Counted from the stretch's first letter, positions 31,222-39,981 are shown. The stretch: 49,099 bases of DNA from CAZCEC01 sp964497615 (GCA_964497615.1 CAZCEC010000048.1:1-49099); one strand, 5' to 3'. Translations and numbers: made by a program. Notes: a model not told the origin generated them from the sequence alone.

Positions 31222-32061
31222 CTATGGCGTGACGGTGAGGGTGCCCACCATTCCCTCCGGCCCCGCGTCGGTGATGGTCGTGTGCGGCACGCAGTACCAG
31301 GTGTAGGTGCCGGCGGCGGGAGCGGTGAACTCCACCAGCCGCTCCGCGCCGGCCGGGATGACGATGTCCACGCCCGCCTCGGGCAGGGTGAAGGTATGCA
31401 GCGCTGTGTCGTCGTTGCGCACCGCCAGCCGCACCGTCTCGCCCGCCGCCACGCGCAGCAGCCGGGTCGTAAAGTTGAAGTCCTTCACCTGCATCTCGCG
31501 CGCGCCGGCCCGCACGTCAGCCGCCAGGCTCGTGCGCGCCAGGGCGGTGATGATGAACGAAGCCGCGATCAGGCCGACCAGCAGCCCCAACCCGCCGCCA
31601 TAGGCGCGCCGCTGCCAGGCCCCGGCGCCGGGCCGCGCGGTGCGGCGGAACCCCCGGATGGTGCTGACGACCCCGCCGATGATGCCCAGCGCCGCCCCAG
31701 CAAAGAACAGCACCGCCAGCACGAACTCCAGCCCGCCCTCCGGGTGCAGCAGCGCGAACCACAGGAAGGGCAGGATCATGGCGCACAGAGCCAGGGCCAG
31801 CCCAATCGGCAGGATCGCCCCCCACCGCGCAAAGCGCCAGGGCAGGACGATGCCCAGCACGCCCGGCACCAGGAAGAACAAGACGAATGGCCCCGTCTCG
31901 GCCAGGTCGCCGGCCTGGAGGCCCATGATCAAGATCACGAACCCGGCCAGGGTCAGCAGGGCAAAACCGGTGACGGCGAGGAGGGTGGAAAACGGCTTGC
32001 GGTTGAACAGGGAGGCCGGCGCCGCAGGCGCGGCCGCAAGGGGGGAAGTGGTTGTGGCCAT
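31222..32061 (-). CDS. Membrane protein with C-terminal cupredoxin domain
   Basis: 279 residues. Five hydrophobic helices (about 25-48, 55-73, 83-103, 112-132, 155-175) precede an extracytoplasmic beta domain (about 190-279). That domain keeps the type-1 copper ligand set: His222 (LHTFTLP), Cys257 and His260 (WYCVPH), Met271 (EGMVGTL). It should therefore be a membrane-tethered blue-copper electron carrier or copper sensor. The ribosome binding site AAAGGA is about 10 bases upstream of ATG 32061. It lies downstream of the GH operon but is separated from it by 101 bases with direct repeats and its own possible -10 box (TATAAC on the minus strand). Confidence 0.8.
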   Translation of the reverse strand: MATTTSPLAAAPAAPASLFNRKPFSTLLAVTGFALLTLAGFVILIMGLQAGDLAETGPFVLFFLVPGVLGIVLPWRFARWGAILPIGLALALCAMILPFLWFALLHPEGGLEFVLAVLFFAGAALGIIGGVVSTIRGFRRTARPGAGAWQRRAYGGGLGLLVGLIAASFIITALARTSLAADVRAGAREMQVKDFNFTTRLLRVAAGETVRLAVRNDDTALHTFTLPEAGVDIVIPAGAERLVEFTAPAAGTYTWYCVPHTTITDAGPEGMVGTLTVTP

Positions 32062-32124
32062 GTCGTTTCCTTTCGTGAAAGTGGATCCGATATGACCATG
32101 TTATATGTGAAAATCGTCACGAAA

Positions 32125-32144
32125 GCGTTACGTGGAGCGTTACG
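32125..32144. promoter_or_regulatory. Direct repeat GCGTTACG, 12-bp spacing, upstream of the cupredoxin gene
   Basis: GCGTTACG at 32125-32132 and again at 32137-32144. The spacing is about one helical turn, as in response-regulator sites. It lies about 65-85 bases before the cupredoxin start. Confidence 0.35.
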
Positions 32145-32162
32145 GGCCGCGCGCCGCGCCGA

Positions 32163-33404
32163 TTACTTCTCCATGGCTTGCAGGGCCTCATAGGCGGGCA
32201 GCAAGTGGGGCGGGTCGCCAGGGGCCGTCGGCCGGGTGATGGACCACCAATACTGCTCGTTGGCCTCGGTCCACTCCGGGTCCGCGATATAGACCATCGA
32301 CATCAAGCCAATCCAGGGCGACCAATTGTCGCGGGCAAATTGGTAGGCGCGCACCAGATAGTCGGCCCGCGTCGCCTCGTCCACCGCATACCAGCTATAG
32401 GCCGGGTTGATCTTGTCGGAGGTCCAGCCCATCTCGGTAATGGCAATCTGCTTGTCCTCGTCGCCGTGCGCCACCATCAGGGCGCGGATGTCCTCGACGT
32501 GCCGGAAGACCCACACCCGCGACTGCCAGAACTCGTCGGCCAACGCCTCCTCCGGCGAGCGCTCCGGCGGGCTGCCGTAGCCGGGCGCATGCACCCCCAG
32601 CACGTCAAAGTAGGTCGCGGCCCCGGCGGCGTACATCGCCTCGTAGAAGGCCACGTCGGGCATCGAGACCGCCGGGTCGTCCAGATCGGTGGGGGCCAGC
32701 CCGGCGGAGATGACGATGGCGGCTGGGTCGGCGGCCTTGATGGCCAGGTAGCACTGGCGCAGCAGCTCCACATAGGCGGCCGGGTCGGGGGGGTTGTCGC
32801 CCCACTCGCGGGCCAGGTTGGGCTCGTTCCACACCTCGTACGCGGCGATGCGCCCGGCATAGCGCCCCGCGAGTGTCCCGCAGAACTCAGCAAACAGGGC
32901 TGGGTCGCGCGGGCGGCTCTCGTGGCCCGCCATCACCGCCTCCACATCGGCCGCCGCCCAAATAGGCGTGCCGTCCAGCCGCGCCAGCACCCGCAGTCCC
33001 CGTTCCTCCGCCAAGGCCAGCGCCCCATCCGCCCGGAACCAATCGTAGCCGCCCTCGCCGTTGGATATCGTGCGCCACGAGAATTGCTGCTTCAGCCAGC
33101 CAAACCCCAGGTCGCGCACCAGGTCGGCATCGCGCTCCCCGTCCTTGTTGTCCACGTGCCACCACAGGAACACCTGGATGCCATACTCCGGCGAGGCCAG
33201 CCGGGGCAAAGGATACAGTCGCGGGATCGGCGCGGGCGTGAATACCGGTGTGGGGGTGTGGGAGTCTGGGGGTGTGGGCGTGTGGCTAGGCTCGCCGGTG
33301 GCCGGAACACAGGCCGCCAACGCAAACGCGGCCAGCAGGAGGCGCCAGCCGCTCCCCGGCGCGCGCGCGTGGACCGACCACCAGTTGACCAATTGATTAA
33401 TCAA
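32163..33404 (-). CDS. Clan GH-A-like glycosidase lipoprotein (paralogue 3)
   Basis: 413 residues with lipobox LAAC (Cys32) and a short Pro/Thr linker. The TIM-barrel glycosidase domain has acid/base Glu194 in YEVWNEPNLAREW and nucleophile Glu324 in AITEMGW, the pattern of GH39/GH5-like clan A enzymes. DFLGVHAPG-type and DYLVRAYQF segments agree. The first residues MINQLVNWW are encoded by an 8-bp repeat, and the start must be TTG 33404 because no other start codon precedes the signal peptide. It lies 12 bases downstream of paralogue 2 and is the last gene of a five-gene operon. Confidence 0.8.
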   Translation of the reverse strand: MINQLVNWWSVHARAPGSGWRLLLAAFALAACVPATGEPSHTPTPPDSHTPTPVFTPAPIPRLYPLPRLASPEYGIQVFLWWHVDNKDGERDADLVRDLGFGWLKQQFSWRTISNGEGGYDWFRADGALALAEERGLRVLARLDGTPIWAAADVEAVMAGHESRPRDPALFAEFCGTLAGRYAGRIAAYEVWNEPNLAREWGDNPPDPAAYVELLRQCYLAIKAADPAAIVISAGLAPTDLDDPAVSMPDVAFYEAMYAAGAATYFDVLGVHAPGYGSPPERSPEEALADEFWQSRVWVFRHVEDIRALMVAHGDEDKQIAITEMGWTSDKINPAYSWYAVDEATRADYLVRAYQFARDNWSPWIGLMSMVYIADPEWTEANEQYWWSITRPTAPGDPPHLLPAYEALQAMEK

Positions 33405-33414
33405 CCAGTTGACC
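33383..33414. repeat. 8-bp tandem repeat (AGTTGACC type) spanning a start codon
   Basis: Four units: AGTTGACC, AATTGATT, AATCAACC, AGTTGACC. It contains the palindrome TTGATTAATCAA. It fills the spacer between two operon genes and runs into the first codons of the downstream one. Confidence 0.7.
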
Positions 33415-33416
33415 GG

Positions 33417-34814
33417 CTACTTCTTTTCCATCGCGCCCAGGGCGTCGAAGGCCGGGCGGCCCGTGCCGTTCTTGTACAGGATGCTGAAGATGACGTTGTC
33501 GTCCGCGTCGGGCTCGCCGCCAAGGGGGGCATAGTCCAGGTTAAACAGGAAGGCCAATTTGACCTGACCGGACTCGCGCATCCAGTTGAAGGCATCCACC
33601 AGATACTGCGCCTGTTCCTGTTCGCTCACGTCGGCGGCAAAGCCAAAGAAGCCGGGATACTTGCCGTCAACGGGCGAGGCGTAGCCAAACTCGGTGACGC
33701 ACTGCTGTTTCTGGCCGCCCAGGATGGCGGCGTAGGTCTCCACCTGGCTGCGCAGCGCCCACGAGTAGTGCGGGTTGTCCCACGGGCCGCCAAAGGTCTC
33801 GTCGCCGCGTGGGGGCGGGTTGGCGCCGTCGGCGGTGGGCGGCAGGTTGGTGCCGTTGGAGTGCGTGCCAATGCAGTCGGCATACGCCAGCCCGCCGGCC
33901 TCCACCAAGCGCGTCAGATAGGTCACATCGTCCATGACGATAACGCGACCCTCGCCGGGGCAAGCCGGGAAGCTCCCCTGGCAATTGATCCCGGTGGGCG
34001 ACAGCGCCCCGGAGATCACAATGATGCTGGGGTCCTTGGCCTTGATCGTTTCATATGCGGCCCGGAGCAGTTGGACATAGGCGGCTGGGTTGACGCCTTC
34101 AGCCGTGTTCCACTCGCGCTCCAGGTTCATCTCGTTCCAGACTTCAATCGCGCCAATTTGACCGGGGTAATGGTCAATGACTTGTCCCAGGAATTCGGCG
34201 TACTCGGCGGGGTCGTCGGGCGGAGCCTCCTGGCCCTCGGGCGCGGGCAAGGGGTTGGCCCAGGTCCAGGCGGGCGCGGCGACCACCGACAGCATCACGC
34301 GCAGGCCCTTCTCGCAGGCTTCGTTCATGGCGCCATCGAGCACATCCCAGAAGATCTGATCGTCCCCACCCTCCAAGTCATACCAGCGCACCTGCATCTT
34401 GACCCAGTTGAAGCCCAGGTTTTTGACAACGCCCAGCCAGTAACTGCTATCCCCGCCGCCGAAGACGTGGCTTTGGATGCCATAGCCGAAGCCGGAGGGT
34501 GGGTCGGGCGAGTAGACGCAGGCGGGACCGCCGACCCCCTCGCCCCCGCCGCCCGTCTCGTCGGCCGTGGGGACCGCCTGGGTTGGCAATTCTATCGTGG
34601 GCGGCAGCGTCAGGGTGGCGGTGGCCGCCGGCTGGGTCGGCAGGGGTGCGGGCGTGGTGGGCGCGGGCGAGGCTGGCGGCGCATCGCGCGTCAGCAGGAT
34701 AAACAGACCCACAAAGGCGCAGATCCCCACCATCGCGGTGAGACCCAGCCACAGGCCAACGAAGATGGATGTGTTCAGGCGCGAACGGCGGGGGGGCGTG
34801 GGTAAAGGCATCAT
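33417..34814 (-). CDS. Clan GH-A-like glycosidase, membrane anchored (paralogue 2)
   Basis: 465 residues. An N-terminal membrane helix (about 18-42) and a Pro/Thr linker to residue 85 precede the catalytic domain. Acid/base Glu228 is in IEVWNEMNLEREW and nucleophile Glu375 in CVTEFGYAS. The region YVQLLRAAYETIKAKDPSIIVISGALSPTG is nearly shared with the other two paralogues of the operon. Four to five cysteines in the domain suggest disulphides, in line with an extracytoplasmic location. The stop of the upstream gene is six bases before this start. Confidence 0.8.
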   Translation of the reverse strand: MMPLPTPPRRSRLNTSIFVGLWLGLTAMVGICAFVGLFILLTRDAPPASPAPTTPAPLPTQPAATATLTLPPTIELPTQAVPTADETGGGGEGVGGPACVYSPDPPSGFGYGIQSHVFGGGDSSYWLGVVKNLGFNWVKMQVRWYDLEGGDDQIFWDVLDGAMNEACEKGLRVMLSVVAAPAWTWANPLPAPEGQEAPPDDPAEYAEFLGQVIDHYPGQIGAIEVWNEMNLEREWNTAEGVNPAAYVQLLRAAYETIKAKDPSIIVISGALSPTGINCQGSFPACPGEGRVIVMDDVTYLTRLVEAGGLAYADCIGTHSNGTNLPPTADGANPPPRGDETFGGPWDNPHYSWALRSQVETYAAILGGQKQQCVTEFGYASPVDGKYPGFFGFAADVSEQEQAQYLVDAFNWMRESGQVKLAFLFNLDYAPLGGEPDADDNVIFSILYKNGTGRPAFDALGAMEKK

Positions 34815-34820
34815 AGGGCG

Positions 34821-35783
34821 CTATTGGATAGTGACCGTGACCGAGGCGGATAGGCGTTCCCAGGGCGCGCCGCCCGTCAGGCAGGCGTCCCGGCTGTCGA
34901 AGCAAATGCCCAAATAGACCTGATAGGTGCCGGGCGTGCCGATGTTGATGTGGTCGCGCCAGGTAAGGGTTTCGCCCGCGTCGAGGGTTTCGTTGGTCCA
35001 CGACTGCGCCGTAAAACCCACATCGGTGTGCGCGGCCAGCACGCCATAGGCCACCGTGTTCTGCGAGGTGTTGCGCACTTCAAAGTTAAACCATACATCC
35101 GCGCCGGCCGCCGCCGTCGGGTTCTCGATAGAGAACGCGTTGGCGACGATGCCGCGCGCCCCGCTCACCGGCGGCGGGCTGGTGTTGGTGGGAGCGGCGG
35201 GCGGCGGGTTCGTGTTGGTGGCGGCGGGCGCCGCGGGCGGCTGGGTGGCGGCCGGCGGCGGCTCGTTGGCCTCCATCACTGGCAGGCTCTGCACGTCGCC
35301 CTCAAACGTCGCCACCTGGTTCGACACCCACCCGATGCCGTTCGGCCCGGCCTCGTAGCCGATGGCGAACCATTGGGCGCCCGCATCCCGCCCGGCCACC
35401 GGGGCCGTGTCGCCGGTGTTCAGCCCGCCTAAAATGGCATAGCTGAGGCCCGGTCCGCTGCGCACGTTGGCCGGCGCGGCGATGCGCACCACCGCCAGGG
35501 CCTCGCTGGTGGGCGGGCCTTCGGGCGCGGGCGTCTCGCTCGGCTCGGGGGTAGCGCTCGGCTCCGGCGTGGCCGAGGGCGGCTCGGTGGGCGGCTGCGG
35601 CGTGGTGGTGGGAATGGAGACGAAGTTGGTGGCCGCCAGGGTCACCGTGGCCGTCTCCGCGCCGGCCGGGGCGCGTGTCAGCGAGTAAATCGAAAGCGCC
35701 AGCAGGCCCACGCCCACCACGGCCAGCAAGAACAGGCCCGCGAACGGCAGGAGGGGAAAACGTGCAGGTGAGGTCTTGGTCAT
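34821..35783 (-). CDS. Membrane-anchored SH3b protein with C-terminal Ig-like domain
   Basis: 320 residues: membrane helix (about 12-35), Pro/Thr/Glu linker, SH3b domain (about 98-165; PANVRSGPGLSYAILGGLNTGDTAPVAGRDAGAQWFAIGY), second Pro-rich linker and a beta-rich C-terminal domain (about 210-320). The latter includes YGVLAAHTD, CFDSRDACLTGG and WERLSASVTVTIQ and is homologous to that of the next upstream gene. SH3b domains commonly bind peptidoglycan or linkers; the C-terminal domain is not identified. Only three bases separate it from the upstream gene. Confidence 0.75.
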   Translation of the reverse strand: MTKTSPARFPLLPFAGLFLLAVVGVGLLALSIYSLTRAPAGAETATVTLAATNFVSIPTTTPQPPTEPPSATPEPSATPEPSETPAPEGPPTSEALAVVRIAAPANVRSGPGLSYAILGGLNTGDTAPVAGRDAGAQWFAIGYEAGPNGIGWVSNQVATFEGDVQSLPVMEANEPPPAATQPPAAPAATNTNPPPAAPTNTSPPPVSGARGIVANAFSIENPTAAAGADVWFNFEVRNTSQNTVAYGVLAAHTDVGFTAQSWTNETLDAGETLTWRDHINIGTPGTYQVYLGICFDSRDACLTGGAPWERLSASVTVTIQ

Positions 35784-35786
35784 GGA

Positions 35787-36956
35787 TCAGTTCACAGTGA
35801 TGACGATAGCGCCGGACAGGACTTCCCAATCGCCCCCGTCCAGGCAGGTGGTGTAGTCGCTAAAGCACACCTGCATGGTCAGCCGCCAGGTGCCGGGCGA
35901 CGTGATCCGCAGGCCGTCCTCCCACTGCCCGTTGCAGCGGTCGGTAGGCCCCACACAGCCTGGATCAATCCACAAACGGCCGTCGAGGACGCCCTGCGCG
36001 CTCCACGAGGTCTGGAACACCGCGCCCCCGCCACCGGTGTTGACGGCGCCCACGCCCAGGATGCCATAGCTGATGGGTTCGGCAGTGTTGTTCTTGATCC
36101 ACTCCACGAAGCACACCCGCTCCTGCACGGCGAAGATCACCCTGGCCCCGCACAGGGTAAGCTGGCCGCTGACCCCATGCGAGCCCGTCACCGGGCCGGG
36201 CGCGGGGTTGGCCGCCGGCCGGGGCGTGGCCGTGGGCGGTGGCGGGGGCGGCGCGGCCACGATGGGCAGCGCGCTGATGTCCCCGGCATAGTCCACCACC
36301 ACTTCAGCGATCCAGGCATTGCCCTCGCTGGCCAGCCCATAGTCAATCGCAAACCAGTCGCCCGCCGCGTTGCGGCCCAGCACCACAGCCGTCTCGCCCA
36401 ACTGCAACCCGCCGATGGACGGGTAGTGGGTGCCGGGGCCGGCGCGCACGTTGGCCGAGGCAATAGAGGTCACCACATCCAGCGCCTCCGTGGCCGTGGC
36501 CGCGGGCGTCTCATCCTCGGCTTCGGTTTCGGCCTCGGTTGGCGTTGGACTGGCTGGTTCATCCGTGGGCGTAAGCGTGGGTTCGGGCGTGTCGGTGGGC
36601 GCCGGCTCCGGCGTCGTCGTGGGGATGCTCAGCGCCTGGGTAGGCAGCACCGCCGCGATCCGGGTCGCGCTCGGGACCGCGGCCGGGGTGGCGTTCAGGC
36701 GCATCACCGCCAAGAAGCCCAGGACCAGGAACCCCAGGCCCACCACCGCCAGCGCGAAGATGCCGATGATGAGGGCCGGCGGAAGCGACTGCCCCCCGGC
36801 CGGCGCAGCCGGCGGCGGCCCAGGTGGAGGCGGCTCCGGTGGAGGCGTGGAGGCTGGCGGTTCTCCCGATTGCGGCGCAGACGGGACCGTCGGCGAATCC
36901 GCTGGCGGGCCAGGCGGCTGCTCAGGCGGGCGCGGAGAAGGGACAGTATCGGTCAA
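35787..36956 (-). CDS. Membrane-anchored SH3b protein, paralogue of the following gene
   Basis: 389 residues from a TTG start at 36956, one base after the stop of the upstream gene. An ATG at 37004 within that gene is the alternative start. A Pro-rich cytoplasmic N-terminus (about 1-55) precedes a membrane helix (about 60-85) and a Thr/Glu/Pro linker. The SH3b domain is at about 167-235 (SANVRAGPGTHYPSIGGLQLGETAVVLGRNAAGDWFAIDYG). The C-terminal domain shares YGILGVGAVNT, CFSDYTTCLDGGDWEVLSG and VITVN with its neighbour. The cytoplasmic proline-rich tail is absent from the paralogue. Confidence 0.72.
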   Translation of the reverse strand: MTDTVPSPRPPEQPPGPPADSPTVPSAPQSGEPPASTPPPEPPPPGPPPAAPAGGQSLPPALIIGIFALAVVGLGFLVLGFLAVMRLNATPAAVPSATRIAAVLPTQALSIPTTTPEPAPTDTPEPTLTPTDEPASPTPTEAETEAEDETPAATATEALDVVTSIASANVRAGPGTHYPSIGGLQLGETAVVLGRNAAGDWFAIDYGLASEGNAWIAEVVVDYAGDISALPIVAAPPPPPPTATPRPAANPAPGPVTGSHGVSGQLTLCGARVIFAVQERVCFVEWIKNNTAEPISYGILGVGAVNTGGGGAVFQTSWSAQGVLDGRLWIDPGCVGPTDRCNGQWEDGLRITSPGTWRLTMQVCFSDYTTCLDGGDWEVLSGAIVITVN

Positions 36957-36957
36957 G

Positions 36958-39711
36958 CTAAGGCACCACCGCCCCCAACGCCGAACACGCCGGGCAGCTT
37001 CCATCCGGGCGGCGCATGGCGTAGCCGGCCTGCGGGTCGTCGCTGTAGTGGGTGAAGTCCACATTGAAGACGATCATCATCCGCACCTGGCCGCTGTTGC
37101 CGGCCAGGCTGGCGGCCTCGGCCAGCCACTGGGCCTGCTCGGCCACGGTGTTATCCGCCGCCCAGGCAAAGAACGGCGACAGGCTGCCATAGCCCTCGGC
37201 CGAGAGATAGCCCAACTCGGTGAAGCACAGCGGGCGTGTGCCGCCGAAGGCGCCCCAATACAGGTTCACCATCGGCCAGAAGTAGTAAGAATAGTGATAG
37301 CCGCTCAGGGCGCTGCCGGTGGTGGCGTTGGGCGAGGTGGTGCCGGTGTTGTAGTGCACCCCCACGCAGTCCATGTAGTTGGCGGCGCCGGCATTCGCCA
37401 TCTGCTGCAAGAAGACGTCGTCGTTGCACAGGGCCGCGATGCAGCCGGCCGCGCCGGCCGCCCCGGTGGGGGCTGGCGCGCCGCTGATTACCATCGCGCC
37501 GCCGCTGCCCTTGATGGCGTTATACGCTTGCCTGAGCAGTTCGGCATAGTTCGCGCCATTGATGTGGCCGTTGGCCCATTCGCGGTCGAGGTTGGCTTCG
37601 TTCCACACCTCAATCGCATCCGCGCCTGCCGCCGACATGCCTGCCACCCAGGCCGCGTACTCGGGAAAGTACGCTGGGTCCGCCGAGCGCCCATGATCGC
37701 CCACGGCGCTGAGCAGCACCTTGAAGCCCGCGCCCTTGCCCGCGGAGATAAAGCCCGCGTAGTCGCAGCCCGGCTTGCACTGGAACTTGACCCACTTCAT
37801 GTGCGCCTGCTGCATCAGCCCCAGGTTGCCGATAAAGCCCGGCACCTGCCCGCCCAGCTCGAACGTGCCCGCGCCGATGGGCGGCGGCGGGACAAACACG
37901 CCCCCGTCGCTGGGCGGTTTGGTGGCGGTGGGCGCGGATGAGGTAGGGGCGGGTGTGCCCCCGGCGCTGGTGGGCGCCGGCGCAGCCGGCGTGATGGCCC
38001 CAACGTTCAAGGCCGTGGTGGCGGTTGGCTCGGGCGAGGGCGTGGGCGTCACTTGCGCCACCTGCACCGCCACCTGCCCCAGGTCGGCGGAGCCGCCGTG
38101 CTGCAAATCGGCGGAGAACTGGTACTCGCCCGGCACCGGCGCGACGTAGACGTAGGACTCGCCGGGCTGCGCCGTCGCCAGCGCAATGATGCCGGCCTCG
38201 TTGCGGACGGTCCACAACAACTCGGCGTGCGCCGACACTTCGGCCTGCACGGCGGCCTTGTACTGCGTCAGCGCGGCCAGCATGTCGGCCGGGACGTTGG
38301 CCGCCAGGAGGTCGTTGACGGCCACGCCGCCCAGCCGGTACTTCTCGGCCAGCGCCAGCCGCTGCCGCAGGGTGGAGGGCGAGGTAAGCCACAGCGTACG
38401 CGCCGCGCCGTCCGCGCCGGTATAGGTGTAACTGGCGGCATAGGCCGCCTGATCGTAGGTCAGCGACTGAACCTCGCCAGAGAGCTTGACGGTGATCTGA
38501 TCGCCCGGCAGCAACTGGCCCTCGGCCTCCAGGGTCACGCCGCCCAGCGGGGCCAGCGCGGCGGCTGGGTCCAGCAGACCGAAGGTGCCGTTGGCGCTTT
38601 CGACGCTCAGGGCGGTGGTCAGCAGGCGCAGGCGGGCGCGGGGCGCCTCACCCACGGCCCAGGCCAGCAGGTGGTCGGCGGCCCCATTGCCGTAGGCCGC
38701 TGGGTCAGCGGGCATGGGCACCAGCAGGGCATCCGCCACCGCGCCCAGCGCGCGCCAATCGTAGCCGCCCGTGCGGTAGGCGTCGCCCTCGGCCACGGGC
38801 GCCTCCACCTGGATATACAGGCTCTTGCCCTGCGCGTGAAGCTGTCCCGCCAGGTCCGCCACAAACTGCGCGAAGGCCGGGCTTTGCTCGGGCGTCACAC
38901 CCGCATAGTCCAGCACCACGCCATCATAGCCGCCCGAGGCCGCGAAGCCCGCCAGCATCTGGAGGTGATTCGCGCGCACGGCCTCGTCGGAGAGGATCGC
39001 CTCCAGGACCGCGGGGTCCGCCGCTGCCGAGGCATGGTTGCGCACCACCGGCAGAACCGCAAAGCTCTGGTCGAGCGGCACGCCCGGCACCTGCCCTCCC
39101 AGCGAGCCATCTGCTTGGGCCAGCACACCGCCCAGCAGCACCGCATTGAAGATGCTTTCGGCCTCAGGCGACAGGGTCTGGCCGGGCTCCACCGTGGTCA
39201 GCGCCAGCGGCGGCAGGGGGGCGTTCTCAAACAGGGCCAGGGCCGCGGGGGGTTGGGTAACCGTGGCGACAAGTTGGCCGCCGCGCGCCTGGGCCGGCAG
39301 GAAGGACCAGGCCGCGCCGTCCCAGGCATACAGGTCCAACCGGTGAATCTCGGCGCCAGCCGGGGCGATGACCGAGAGGAACATCTCCGCGGGCAGGTCG
39401 CCTTCCGTCTGCACCGCGAAGATGGCGCTGTGCAGGCGCAGATAGCTGGGCAGCGCCGCCAGCGCCACCGCCCACGATTCGCCGGCCTCGCCGGCCGCAA
39501 AGGTCTCGGCTGGGATGGCCGCCAGATTGACGCCAAAGTTCTCGGGCAAATTTGCCGGGTTGACGCTCAGGGTGAGGCCTTCCGGCAGTTCCGCGATGGG
39601 ATCGTCGGCCGTCAGGCCAGTGAAGTCCGCCTGCCCGCCACAGGCCGCAGCCAGCAGCGCCAGCGCCAGCCCAAGCTGGGCCAAAGTTAGGGGTCGTTTC
39701 ACACGCAGCAT
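36958..39711 (-). CDS. Two-domain lipoprotein: GH18-like domain fused to a clan GH-A-like glycosidase (paralogue 1)
   Basis: 917 residues; first gene of the operon. A GGAGG lies 10 bases before ATG 39711, so this start is preferred to GTG 39729. Lipobox LAAAC. The region from about 195 to 480 resembles GH18-type proteins such as YaaH (SGGYDGVVLDYAGV, ALLVPMPAD, YRLGGVAVNDLL), but the glutamate expected two residues after Asp268 is alanine. A beta domain and Thr/Pro linker (about 530-620) lead to the GH-A-like domain, with acid/base Glu705 (IEVWNEANLDREW) and nucleophile Glu832 (LCFTELGYLS). It is probably a surface polysaccharide hydrolase with an inactive GH18-like binding module. Confidence 0.78.
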   Translation of the reverse strand: MLRVKRPLTLAQLGLALALLAAACGGQADFTGLTADDPIAELPEGLTLSVNPANLPENFGVNLAAIPAETFAAGEAGESWAVALAALPSYLRLHSAIFAVQTEGDLPAEMFLSVIAPAGAEIHRLDLYAWDGAAWSFLPAQARGGQLVATVTQPPAALALFENAPLPPLALTTVEPGQTLSPEAESIFNAVLLGGVLAQADGSLGGQVPGVPLDQSFAVLPVVRNHASAAADPAVLEAILSDEAVRANHLQMLAGFAASGGYDGVVLDYAGVTPEQSPAFAQFVADLAGQLHAQGKSLYIQVEAPVAEGDAYRTGGYDWRALGAVADALLVPMPADPAAYGNGAADHLLAWAVGEAPRARLRLLTTALSVESANGTFGLLDPAAALAPLGGVTLEAEGQLLPGDQITVKLSGEVQSLTYDQAAYAASYTYTGADGAARTLWLTSPSTLRQRLALAEKYRLGGVAVNDLLAANVPADMLAALTQYKAAVQAEVSAHAELLWTVRNEAGIIALATAQPGESYVYVAPVPGEYQFSADLQHGGSADLGQVAVQVAQVTPTPSPEPTATTALNVGAITPAAPAPTSAGGTPAPTSSAPTATKPPSDGGVFVPPPPIGAGTFELGGQVPGFIGNLGLMQQAHMKWVKFQCKPGCDYAGFISAGKGAGFKVLLSAVGDHGRSADPAYFPEYAAWVAGMSAAGADAIEVWNEANLDREWANGHINGANYAELLRQAYNAIKGSGGAMVISGAPAPTGAAGAAGCIAALCNDDVFLQQMANAGAANYMDCVGVHYNTGTTSPNATTGSALSGYHYSYYFWPMVNLYWGAFGGTRPLCFTELGYLSAEGYGSLSPFFAWAADNTVAEQAQWLAEAASLAGNSGQVRMMIVFNVDFTHYSDDPQAGYAMRRPDGSCPACSALGAVVP

Positions 39712-39770
39712 TCGTCGCCAAGCCTCCACTATTGCCTACCAGCCAATGGGTCAACCGACGCGGCGGAAGC

Positions 39771-39798
39771 AAAAAGGCGGCCTATGCCTCCAGCCGCC
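39771..39798 (-). terminator. Intrinsic terminator after the TPR gene
   Basis: On the minus strand GGCGGC, an 11-base loop and GCCGCC are followed by five Ts (A-run 39771-39775). It separates the TPR gene from the five-gene operon. The rest of the spacer (39712-39981) holds no gene; TTGACC on the minus strand at 39749-39754 may be part of the operon promoter. Confidence 0.75.
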
Positions 39799-39981
39799 CC
39801 GCCAACAAGACCTTACCGCCCAATCTACCAACCGCGGGGTTCGATGCGCCACACGCCAACCGGACGCACCCTCCGCGAAGAACAGCCGCCCCTGCCAGAC
39901 TGGGTCGAATGATAACAAGGATTCTAGAGGGCGACAAGGGAAACCATATGCGCTTATGTCATGCTCGGTCCGACAGGCCAT

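Noticed and set aside
32178..34805. 875-codon open frame on the plus strand, opposite two glycosidase genes
   Set aside because: It is the antisense shadow of GC-rich codons of the minus-strand GH-A genes, which have clear catalytic motifs. The antisense product has no recognisable domain and an improbable His/Gly/Arg-rich composition.
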